Below are positions 1-6,498 of a DNA stretch of 9,739 nucleotides, one piece after another; the first letter of the stretch is position 1, and every line of letters starts with the position of its first letter. The stretch is taken from contig JAGGTC010000002.1 in NCBI GenBank assembly GCA_021163945.1, positions 1 to 9,739 on the forward strand, given 5' to 3'. The position numbers and the translations under genes are program-made. Origin of the DNA: Deltaproteobacteria bacterium. GTDB lineage: Bacteria; Desulfobacterota; Desulfofervidia; Desulfofervidales; DG-60. The notes under the pieces are model-generated. The model was not told the origin of the DNA, did not search any database, and worked only from the letters and a program-made list of their open reading frames with translations.

Positions 1-7
1 ACTTTAC

Positions 8-88
8 TTTGAGGGGCAGAGCCCCTCAAACTCCCCAAAAAGATTTTTATTTCCTGTGGGGGGTTCAAAAGGGCAAAGCCCCTTTTTG
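8..88. repeat. Intergenic repeat of three nested or adjacent hairpins
   Basis: The sequence shows three inverted repeats packed into about 80 bases. The first is a perfect 10-bp stem with an AGA loop (8-17 with 21-30, core GAGGGGC/GCCCCTC). The second pairs 29-36 (AACTCCCC) with 58-65 (GGGGGGTT), allowing one G-T wobble, around an A/T-rich loop. The third pairs 67-74 (AAAAGGGC) with 78-86, with an AAA loop and one bulged C. The outer hairpins resemble each other (GGGC-A-rich loop-GCCC flanked by A/T), so they may be the two ends of one repeat unit of REP or MITE type. There is no coding potential and no transposase nearby. No second copy occurs in this window, so calling it a dispersed genomic repeat is inference. 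Confidence 0.6.
67..87 (+). terminator. Terminator-like hairpin with T-tract just ahead of the phosphodiesterase gene
   Basis: This is the third hairpin of the intergenic repeat. A GGGC/GCCC core extended by A-T pairs (one bulged C) runs directly into five T residues at 83-87, the form of a rho-independent terminator read on the plus strand. It ends only 13 bases before the ATG at 101. It could terminate a plus-strand gene lying left of the window, or simply be part of the repeat. If it terminates efficiently, the downstream gene needs a promoter within the last few bases or must be expressed by read-through. Confidence 0.35.
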
Positions 89-100
89 TAAACTAAATTG

Positions 101-790
101 ATGATAAAGGTATTAGGACATAGAGGTGCACCAGCTTATGAGCCAGAAAATACCCTTGCCTCTTTTAAAAAGGCAATAGAGTTGGGGGTAGATCAAATTG
201 AGTTGGACCTTCGTTTTAGTAAAGATAGTAAATTAGTGGTCATTCACGATGAAAAATTGGATAGGACTACAAACGGAAAGGGCCTTGTTAGAGAATTCAC
301 CTTGGCTGAGCTAAAAAAATTAGATGCTGGGAAGGGAGAAAAAATCCCAACCCTTCAAGAGGTAATTGATTTAATAAGGGATAAAGGCATCTTTCTTCAA
401 ATAGAACTTAAAGAGTCAAATATGCAAAGGCATCTTTTGGACTTAATTCAGAAAAATAATCTTGAAGAAAGGGTGATGATTATCTCCTTTTTACATGAGG
501 AATTAAGAAAAATTAAAGAATTAAATCCAAATATAAAGACAGGGATATTGATAGGGAAAAGGTCAATTGATCCTTTAGAGAGATTAAGGCAGGTAAGGGC
601 GGATGCCATTAGCATGAGGCATACCTTGATCAATAAAAGACTGGTTGAGAGACTCCATCAGAATAACATTGAATTGACAGTTTGGGTTGTGAATGAGCCA
701 AGAGATGTTAGGAGGGCAATTGAACTAGGAGTAGATATTATTGGGACTGATAAGCCAGATTTAGTGATTTCTCAACTAAATGATCAATGA
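101..790 (+). CDS. Glycerophosphodiester phosphodiesterase (GDPD family), cytosolic
   Basis: This 229-residue protein is predicted to hydrolyse glycerophosphodiesters from phospholipid turnover to sn-glycerol 3-phosphate and an alcohol. The family signature is complete. His7-Arg8-Gly9 opens the barrel, Glu34 and Asp36 in IELDLR are metal ligands, His49-Asp50 is the second catalytic histidine, and Glu102-Leu-Lys104 follows. The C-terminal WVVN and GTDKPDL motifs are also typical. Length matches the short bacterial form, and with no signal peptide it should act in the cytoplasm. I chose the ATG at 101; a TTG directly before it (98) is possible, but HRG must lie near the N-terminus either way. 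No Shine-Dalgarno sequence is visible, since the hairpin repeat fills the upstream region. The gene points opposite to all others here, and its last 15 bases overlap the end of the HdrD-like gene. The exact substrate cannot be told. Confidence 0.93.
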   Translation: MIKVLGHRGAPAYEPENTLASFKKAIELGVDQIELDLRFSKDSKLVVIHDEKLDRTTNGKGLVREFTLAELKKLDAGKGEKIPTLQEVIDLIRDKGIFLQIELKESNMQRHLLDLIQKNNLEERVMIISFLHEELRKIKELNPNIKTGILIGKRSIDPLERLRQVRADAISMRHTLINKRLVERLHQNNIELTVWVVNEPRDVRRAIELGVDIIGTDKPDLVISQLNDQ

Positions 791-1975
791 ATCTGCTACT
801 AATTGCCATATATATTTTACTTCAATGTCTAAGTTATATTCCTTTTTTAGGCTTTTCATGATTTGGTCACGGCAGTTAGAACAAGAGGTTATTACAAGTT
901 TTGCCCTCGTATTCCTTATTTGTTCAGCCTTCATTCTGCCATAATAGACCCTCTCTTTCTCATAAGGGCCTGCCCAGGCCCCACTGCCTGCACCACAGCA
1001 AAAGTTATTTCCTCTATTTGGATACATCTCAACAAAGTTTTCACAACACTGCTTTATAATAAAACGGGGTTCTTCATAATATGGCTTTAGATTATTCATT
1101 TCTAATATACGCCCATGCTTACATGGGTCATGATAGGTAGTAAGTTGTGGGTGTTTAGACTTATCTATCTTTATAAGCCCTTCCTTAATAAATCGGATTA
1201 AGACATCATAGATGTAGACCAGTTCAATGCCTGCCTTTTTCATCTCATCCTTGAAGTATTTTTCATAGTTGTATCTAAAACCCCATGAACTACCACCACA
1301 GTCTGGTGCAATAATGTATCTTACCTTAAGCTTTTTGGCATTATCTACCTTAAACTTTGCAATCTTTTTAGATGCCTCATCATCTGCAGTAAAGCTTCCC
1401 CAATCAACAGATTCCCAGTTCTCTGAAGGTATTGTCCAGCTTGCCTTTGCTGCATAAAAGATCTTCCACCACCACTTCATGTCATCTGGTTCACCAAAGA
1501 CCTCTTTAGAGTTTGGGAAAAATAGGTATTCGGCCCCAACTACATCTATTGGCACCCTAAAACCAGGGCAGCACTCATTGGCAAGCTCCTCTCCAAGCTC
1601 TTCCATTAGCATAAGGTAGTCATCCTTAGGTATCCTCAAATTGTTTCCTGTTTCTAAAACATTTATAACCCCTTTATGTAAGACACCAGGCACCTTTTCT
1701 CTAGGCCGTAGGCTCCTTATGTATTTGAATATACCTGGAAGGTCAATATTCATTGGGCAGGCATATGCACACCTTCCACAAAGTGTGCATACCCAGGGCC
1801 ATTTGGAATTGACAAGCTCTTCCTCAAGGCCCAAGACATACATGCGTATGGCCTTTCTAGGGTCTAGACCATCTATTCCAGCTGCAGGGCATCCATTTAC
1901 ACAACTGCTACATGTGAGACACAAATTAGCATCATAATTTACTATGCTTAATTTTTCTAATTCAATAGCCTCCAT
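776..1975 (-). CDS. HdrD-like iron-sulfur protein (2x[4Fe-4S] ferredoxin domain plus CCG domains)
   Basis: The 399-residue protein combines an HdrC-like N-terminus with an HdrB-like C-terminus, as in HdrD, DsrK and related subunits. Two ferredoxin motifs bind [4Fe-4S] clusters: Cys19, 22, 25, 29 and Cys63, 66, 69, 73, each last Cys followed by Pro. The C-terminal half has one full cysteine-rich CCG motif: Cys285, Cys326-Cys327-Gly, and Cys365-X2-Cys368. That motif can hold the noncubane [4Fe-4S] cluster of heterodisulfide reductases. The preceding repeat is incomplete, keeping only Cys135-Cys136 and Cys226 in PDCGG. No membrane segment is visible, so it is probably cytoplasmic. ATG at 1975 follows an AAAGGGG ribosome site with six bases between, one base after the mvhD-like stop. 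By family it should carry electrons from the HdrA-type protein to a disulfide or other acceptor. The acceptor is unknown; with one complete site, CoM-S-S-CoB reduction is unlikely. Confidence 0.85.
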   Translation of the reverse strand: MEAIELEKLSIVNYDANLCLTCSSCVNGCPAAGIDGLDPRKAIRMYVLGLEEELVNSKWPWVCTLCGRCAYACPMNIDLPGIFKYIRSLRPREKVPGVLHKGVINVLETGNNLRIPKDDYLMLMEELGEELANECCPGFRVPIDVVGAEYLFFPNSKEVFGEPDDMKWWWKIFYAAKASWTIPSENWESVDWGSFTADDEASKKIAKFKVDNAKKLKVRYIIAPDCGGSSWGFRYNYEKYFKDEMKKAGIELVYIYDVLIRFIKEGLIKIDKSKHPQLTTYHDPCKHGRILEMNNLKPYYEEPRFIIKQCCENFVEMYPNRGNNFCCGAGSGAWAGPYEKERVYYGRMKAEQIRNTRAKLVITSCSNCRDQIMKSLKKEYNLDIEVKYIWQLVADSLII

Positions 1976-1976
1976 T

Positions 1977-2582
1977 TCAAGCCCCTTTAAAGACCTTTTC
2001 TTTAATAGGCACTATTAGACGTCTATTAATCTCTTCTTCAATAAATGCCTTATCACTATACTTATTTTGTCCTCTAATCCTCTTGCACATCTTACCAAAT
2101 GCCATCCTTATCTTACGGCCCTTTAATCCCTCTATGACGGCCTTTAACCTCTCAACTACTACATCCCTTGCTAGCCCCTCACTCTCTCCAAGTGGCCCTA
2201 AAGACCTTATTTTTTCTGTGAATTCTGATATCTTTTGTGCAAATTGTGACCCCTCAGTGGCAGAGTGCCAGGAGAGCAGAAGCCTATCTGGGTTTATGCC
2301 AATCTGTTTTAATATCTCAGAACTCATCTTTACAACCACAGTGGCCTCATAATTTCCATATAGATACTGGCAGTCTCCCAGGTGGCATCCACCAATAAAA
2401 ACACCATCTGCACCATTTATAAATGCGTCAAATATAAACTCTGGGGCAACCCTCCCTGAACACATCACCCTTATTACCTTCAAATTGGGTGGATATTGAA
2501 AACGGGAGACACCAGCAGTGTCTGCGGCTGCATAACAACACCAATTACACAAAAAACCCAAAATCTTTGGTTCAAATGCCAT
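1977..2582 (-). CDS. MvhD-like [2Fe-2S] electron-transfer subunit with C-terminal extension
   Basis: Residues 1-135 match MvhD/FrhD-type subunits, which carry a [2Fe-2S] cluster between a dehydrogenase and HdrA. Visible family marks are the CNWCC segment (Cys12, Cys15, Cys16), MCSGRV (Cys41), GCHLGDC (Cys66, Cys71) and SWHSATEG (about 104-111). MvhD proteins are usually near 140 residues. This one has 201, the extra 60 or so being a charged, mostly helical tail with Cys166 and many Lys/Arg. ATG at 2582 is preferred because GGAG (2589-2592) lies six bases ahead; a TTG at 2594 would place that site inside the gene. The start overlaps the end of the HdrA-type gene by 11 bases, implying translational coupling, and the stop is one base before the HdrD-like ATG. 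A Cys sits at position 16 where I recall Ser in many relatives. No hydrogenase or formate dehydrogenase partner is encoded beside it. Confidence 0.88.
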   Translation of the reverse strand: MAFEPKILGFLCNWCCYAAADTAGVSRFQYPPNLKVIRVMCSGRVAPEFIFDAFINGADGVFIGGCHLGDCQYLYGNYEATVVVKMSSEILKQIGINPDRLLLSWHSATEGSQFAQKISEFTEKIRSLGPLGESEGLARDVVVERLKAVIEGLKGRKIRMAFGKMCKRIRGQNKYSDKAFIEEEINRRLIVPIKEKVFKGA

Positions 2583-5500
2583 CTTTAACTCCAAATGCCT
2601 CTATTTGGGCCTTAATTTGACTATTTGTAAAATAAGAGACATCTATAGCACCTGTAGGGCAATGTACAGCACATATCCCACAGCCCTTGCATGATGCAGA
2701 GATTACAGAGGCCTTCATCTTCTTTCCCTCCCTCTCCAATTTAACGGCATGGAATGGGCAGAGGTCTGTACAAATACCACACCCTATACACAGATCTTTA
2801 TTTACAAAGGCTATAGCTGCCTCACCTATCATCTTTTCCTTTGATAAGAGCTCCGCTGCCTTCATAGCAGTTGCCTTTGCCTGGGTAATGGTCTCATCTA
2901 TAGGCTTTGGATAGTGGGCAAGGCCTGCAATATATATTCCGTCTGTAGAAGACTCTACTGGCCTTAACTTTACATGTGCCTCCCTAAAAAACGATTGATC
3001 ATCCAATGTACACTTGTAGAGCTTTGCCAATTTTTCTACATTTTCCCTCTTTACCATAATGCCTGAGGCAAGGACAATAAAGTCAGGGTGTATCTCTATT
3101 GGTATACCTAGAACATGATCCTTTACCACTACCTTTAATTTTCCATTAATTGATTCTACCTTTGGTTTATCATTTAAACTATAACGGATAAAAAAGATGC
3201 CCTTTTTCCTTGCCTCCCTATATAACCTCTCCCTTTCTCCATACGTCCTTATCTCCCGATAGAGGATATAGACATTTATATCTGGATTTATCTCCTTTAA
3301 TTTCAATGCACCATAGATGGAGTGGGTGCAACAGACCTTGCTACAATATGGCCTCTCTTTTGTCCTGGAGCCTGCACACTGGATAAAGACCACCTTTTTT
3401 GCATTTTTTATCCTCTCTGTCCTCTTTGAAAGCTCATCATCAAATTCCAAGGAGATAAGTACATCTTTGTGCTCTCCATAGAGGTACTCCTTTGGCTTAT
3501 ATGGATCTGCCCCTGTGGCAATGATTACTACACCATGCCTTATCTTCATCTCCTTTTCTTTTACCATAAGGGTTGTCTCAAAATTCCCAACAAATCCCTC
3601 TGCATTCAATACCTCTGCATTTAAAAACACCTCTATCAATGGATGCCCATTTACCTTCTCTATTAACCCATTTACATAGGCCGTTACATCCTCACCACGC
3701 CATGTATCATGAAATCTTAATGCATTACCCCCTAACCTATCCTTTCTTTCTACCAAATATACCTTAAAGCCTTGATCGGCAATCATAAGGGAAGACACAA
3801 GGCCAGCTACACCTCCTCCAATAACAAGGGCAGCCTTTGTTATGTCTATACTAAGTGGCTTAAGGGGCCTTAGAAGACCTGCCTTTGCAACCCCCATCCT
3901 TATTAGTGCCTTTGCCTTTTCAGTTGCCATCTCTGGTGCCTTTCTGTGTACCCACGAGCAGTGCTCCCTTATATTTACCATCTCAAAAAGATATGGATTA
4001 AGCCCTGCCTCCCTAAGCGTCTCTTGAAAAAGTGGTTGGTGTGTCCTTGGGGTACAGGAGGCCACAACTACCCTATTTAAATCATATTCCTTTATCTTCT
4101 CCTTTATGACCTCCTGGGTATCTGTAGAACAGGTATAGAGGTTATCCATGGCAAATACAACATTTGGCAATTTTTTTGCATCCTCAACCAATTCCTTTAT
4201 AGAGAGGACTCCTGCTATATTTGTCCCACAGTGGCAAATAAATACACCTATCCTGGGGGGAAGCCCTGAGACATCCTTCTCTGGGACTACCTCTTTTACC
4301 CTTACAAGCCTTCCACGGGAAGGGGCAAGCAGTGTAGCTGCCTCACAGGCAGCAGCACTTGCCTCGGCCACAGTAGAGGGGATATCCTTTGGGCCATTTA
4401 GTGTCCCACAGACATAGATGCCAGGACGTGATGTCTTTACAGGCTCAAAGCTTGTATTCTCAATAAAATTATTTTCATTTAGTTTAATGCCCAGTTTTTT
4501 TGCCAAATTGATGGCATCACTTTTTGGTTCTAAGCCCACAGAGAGGACTATCATATCAAATTTTTCTTCTTTAAATTTTCCATTTTCATCTATGTAGCGA
4601 ATAAGTAGGTCTCCAGATTCATCTGCAGGAAAGATGGTATGGATTCTAGACCTTATAAACCTTATCCCCTCTGACTTTGCCCTCTCAAAGTAGGCATCAA
4701 AGTCCTTACCAGCTGTTCTCATATCCATAAAAAAGATGGCCGTATCTAGTGGTTTGCTGCTATGTTCCCTTGCAATAAATGCCTGTTTTATGGCATACAT
4801 ACAACAAACAGAGGAACAATACCCATGGCCCCTGTTTATATCCCTTGAGCCTACACACTGAAGCCAGGCTATCTTTTTGGGCTCAGTTTTATCTGAAGGC
4901 CGCAAAAGGTGGCCCTCATAAGGGCCAGAGGCATTTAGGATGCGCTCAAACTCCATACTGGTCACCACATTTTTAAACTCACTATAACCATAGTTCTTAT
5001 ATACAGATGGGTCAAAACACTTACTTCCCATAGCCAAAATAATAGCACCTACATCCAAGGCTATCTCTTTTTCCTCTTGATAGAGGTCTATTGCCTCATA
5101 TTTGCAGACAGGTGCACAGATCTTACACATTCTTTCATTTAAAAAGAGGCAATGGTTTGGGTCTATAAATGGTATTGCAGGAACTGCCTGAGGGGTGACA
5201 AGGTGCAGGCACTTTGTCGTACTAAAATTTTCATTGTAACTATCAGGGATTATGGTTGGACAGTAATTTATACACATCTGACAATTATTGCATTTTTCTT
5301 CATCTATATAACGGGGCCTTTTCTTAACAGTTGCCTTAAACTCCCCTGGCTCCCCCTCTAGGTCTATCAGCTCTGCCATAGTAATTATGTCAATATTTAT
5401 ATCCCTTTCACACTCATTTAGCTTTGGGGAAAGAATACATATAGAGCAATCGTTTGTAGGAAATGTCTTATCTAATCTTGCCATCATACCGCCAATGGTA

Positions 5501-5619
5501 GGCTCCTTTTCTACCAGATAGACCCTGAAACCTGCTTTAGCCAGATCTAAGGATGCCTGAACACCACCTATACCCCCGCCAATGACCATTATAGCCCCTG
5601 TTTTATTGTTTGTCCTCAT
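2572..5619 (-). CDS. HdrA-type electron-bifurcating flavoprotein, tandem two-flavin-domain form
   Basis: This 1015-residue protein is a double-length HdrA relative. Residues 8-435 form a first FAD/NAD-binding core: GGGIGG at 14-19, the HdrA motif CSICIL (Cys58, Cys61, with Cys70), a ferredoxin motif Cys110-113-116-120, a second cluster site Cys157, 165, 168, 172 with widened first spacing, and CVGSRD followed by YCSSVCC (Cys255, 268, 272, 273). Residues 456-590 match the usual HdrA N-terminal domain (ICHCG at 461-465; Cys497, 522, 554). A second flavin core starts with GGGVAG (601-606), lacks the CSICIL motif and internal ferredoxins, and has Cys748, 759, 763, 764. Two C-terminal [4Fe-4S] motifs follow: Cys944-947-950-954 and 977-980-983-987. 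HdrA proteins split electron pairs at FAD between high- and low-potential acceptors. It heads the three-gene operon behind a sigma70-type promoter. The start lacks a clear ribosome site. BamE of class II benzoyl-CoA reductase complexes is, from memory, comparable. Confidence 0.9.
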   Translation of the reverse strand: MRTNNKTGAIMVIGGGIGGVQASLDLAKAGFRVYLVEKEPTIGGMMARLDKTFPTNDCSICILSPKLNECERDINIDIITMAELIDLEGEPGEFKATVKKRPRYIDEEKCNNCQMCINYCPTIIPDSYNENFSTTKCLHLVTPQAVPAIPFIDPNHCLFLNERMCKICAPVCKYEAIDLYQEEKEIALDVGAIILAMGSKCFDPSVYKNYGYSEFKNVVTSMEFERILNASGPYEGHLLRPSDKTEPKKIAWLQCVGSRDINRGHGYCSSVCCMYAIKQAFIAREHSSKPLDTAIFFMDMRTAGKDFDAYFERAKSEGIRFIRSRIHTIFPADESGDLLIRYIDENGKFKEEKFDMIVLSVGLEPKSDAINLAKKLGIKLNENNFIENTSFEPVKTSRPGIYVCGTLNGPKDIPSTVAEASAAACEAATLLAPSRGRLVRVKEVVPEKDVSGLPPRIGVFICHCGTNIAGVLSIKELVEDAKKLPNVVFAMDNLYTCSTDTQEVIKEKIKEYDLNRVVVASCTPRTHQPLFQETLREAGLNPYLFEMVNIREHCSWVHRKAPEMATEKAKALIRMGVAKAGLLRPLKPLSIDITKAALVIGGGVAGLVSSLMIADQGFKVYLVERKDRLGGNALRFHDTWRGEDVTAYVNGLIEKVNGHPLIEVFLNAEVLNAEGFVGNFETTLMVKEKEMKIRHGVVIIATGADPYKPKEYLYGEHKDVLISLEFDDELSKRTERIKNAKKVVFIQCAGSRTKERPYCSKVCCTHSIYGALKLKEINPDINVYILYREIRTYGERERLYREARKKGIFFIRYSLNDKPKVESINGKLKVVVKDHVLGIPIEIHPDFIVLASGIMVKRENVEKLAKLYKCTLDDQSFFREAHVKLRPVESSTDGIYIAGLAHYPKPIDETITQAKATAMKAAELLSKEKMIGEAAIAFVNKDLCIGCGICTDLCPFHAVKLEREGKKMKASVISASCKGCGICAVHCPTGAIDVSYFTNSQIKAQIEAFGVKDGI
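2589..2592 (-). promoter_or_regulatory. Ribosome binding site deciding the mvhD-like start
   Basis: On the minus strand GGAG is followed by six bases and ATG at 2582. It lies inside the last codons of the HdrA-type gene, so the two genes are likely translationally coupled. It argues against the in-frame TTG at 2594 as the start. Confidence 0.6.
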
Positions 5620-5648
5620 TTTTAGAACCCAAATTTTAAAATGTTCAT

Positions 5649-5676
5649 ATTATGTCAATTAATCTAGTTTTGTCAA
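5649..5676 (-). promoter_or_regulatory. Sigma70-type promoter for the Hdr-like operon
   Basis: Read on the minus strand, a consensus -35 box TTGACA (5676-5671) is separated by 16 bases from CATAAT (5654-5649), which matches the -10 consensus at five of six positions. A TG dinucleotide at 5657-5656 gives an extended -10. Transcription would start near 5642, leaving a leader of about 20 bases before the ATG at 5619. A second TTGACA (5658-5653) overlaps the -10 region but has no well-spaced -10 of its own. The assignment rests on motif match alone. Confidence 0.6.
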
Positions 5677-5678
5677 CC

Positions 5679-5695
5679 TTAGAATAGATTTCTAA
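5679..5695. promoter_or_regulatory. Small A/T-rich dyad beside the -35 box; possible operator
   Basis: TTAGAA and TTCTAA form a perfect 6-bp inverted repeat around a 5-base centre. The dyad begins two bases upstream of the -35 box of the Hdr promoter and includes the stop codon of the RodZ-like gene. It is too A/T-rich, and has no T-tract, to be a convincing terminator. A repressor or activator site is possible, but this is inference from position and symmetry only. Confidence 0.25.
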
Positions 5696-6498
5696 TTAAC
5701 GGTAAAGGAGATATGGGCAAGTTCCCTCTCAGGGCCTAGGATTTCTATATGCCATGGGCCCTTTAGATCCCTAGATATTGTCTTTTTGCTCCAGGTGCGC
5801 CACCTTGGACCATTTACAGCCAATACCGTAGTCATTATCTTTTTGTCCTTATAATACCAAACATGCCTGATCTTCTGTGGGCCCTTTGCCCCACAAACCT
5901 CTGTAAAACAATAAATTGGCAGGTTATCTTTAATAGAAAAGACAGTACCTGGATTTATTGGTTCCCTATTTTTTATACCCTTACAAATAGAGACCCTCCT
6001 TACCCACATCTTCTCCCTAAATGTCTTTATAGAAGTAACATTTAGCCTGGGGGGTTGTGACTGTAACTTTGGACCTTCTCTCAAAGAGACCTTTGCCATG
6101 GCCTCCTTTGGGATTTTCTCTTTTTTTGGTGTTATCTCTTGTTTATAAAATGGTCTTTTATAGAAAAAGCCAAGGACACAGGCCAGCAGCAGGACAAAGA
6201 TACCTATATAGGCTAGATATATCTTTGGTTTTTTTGATTTTTTTGCAACAAAATGGGTAATATAAGGTATTCCTTGTTCCTGTTCGTATTGTCTTATAAT
6301 CTCCTTTGCATTTAGACCTAAATAGTCTGCATAGATATGCAAATAACCCTTTGTATATGTAGAACCTGGTAGATCCCTCCACCTTCCATCTTCAATGGCC
6401 ATAAGATAACGCAGTGAGATCTTTGTATCCCTAGAGGCCTCCTCTATAGAAATCTCCTTTCCTTCCCTTACCTGTTTTAATAGCGTTCCTACAGTCAT
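5692..6498 (-). CDS. RodZ-like protein: helix-turn-helix, one membrane helix, DUF2914-type C-terminus
   Basis: The 268-residue protein has three parts. Residues 1-75 are a RodZ-type helix-turn-helix (HTH_25), with GTLLKQVREGKEISIEE at the start and LPGSTYTKGYLHIYADYLGL at 43-62. Residues 93-112 form one hydrophobic membrane helix after a Lys-rich stretch, so the N-terminus should be cytoplasmic and the rest outside the membrane. After a Lys/Pro-rich linker, residues from about 165 look like DUF2914: a conserved Cys172, YCFTEVCG (196-203), RHVWYYKDKK (211-220), WRTWSKKTI (233-241), GPWHIEILGP (247-256) and a closing FTVN. RodZ proteins link MreB filaments to the envelope and shape the cell; their usual external domain is different. 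The ATG follows the aldolase stop with no gap (TAAATG) and only a weak upstream AGAAG. It is last in the pyrKD gene string. The role is inferred from the N-terminus; the C-terminal function is unknown. Confidence 0.82.
   Translation of the reverse strand: MTVGTLLKQVREGKEISIEEASRDTKISLRYLMAIEDGRWRDLPGSTYTKGYLHIYADYLGLNAKEIIRQYEQEQGIPYITHFVAKKSKKPKIYLAYIGIFVLLLACVLGFFYKRPFYKQEITPKKEKIPKEAMAKVSLREGPKLQSQPPRLNVTSIKTFREKMWVRRVSICKGIKNREPINPGTVFSIKDNLPIYCFTEVCGAKGPQKIRHVWYYKDKKIMTTVLAVNGPRWRTWSKKTISRDLKGPWHIEILGPERELAHISFTVN

Noticed and set aside
1977..1979. TGA stop of the mvhD-like gene as possible selenocysteine codon
   Set aside because: Reading on gives only four codons before another TGA, and the protein already ends after a full-length tail; no selenocysteine element is evident.
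2572..2574. TGA stop of the HdrA-type gene as possible selenocysteine codon joining it to the next gene
   Set aside because: Read-through reaches a TAA within about ten codons and gives no family-like residues; the mvhD-like gene is in another frame with its own ribosome site.
5653..5658. Second TTGACA box in the Hdr promoter region
   Set aside because: The nearest -10-like sequence (TAAAAT) is only 14 bases away; the box is better explained as part of the extended -10 of the upstream promoter.
6158..6382. Open frame on the minus strand within the RodZ-like gene
   Set aside because: It is another frame of the same strand inside a gene with clear domain motifs, and its own translation has none.
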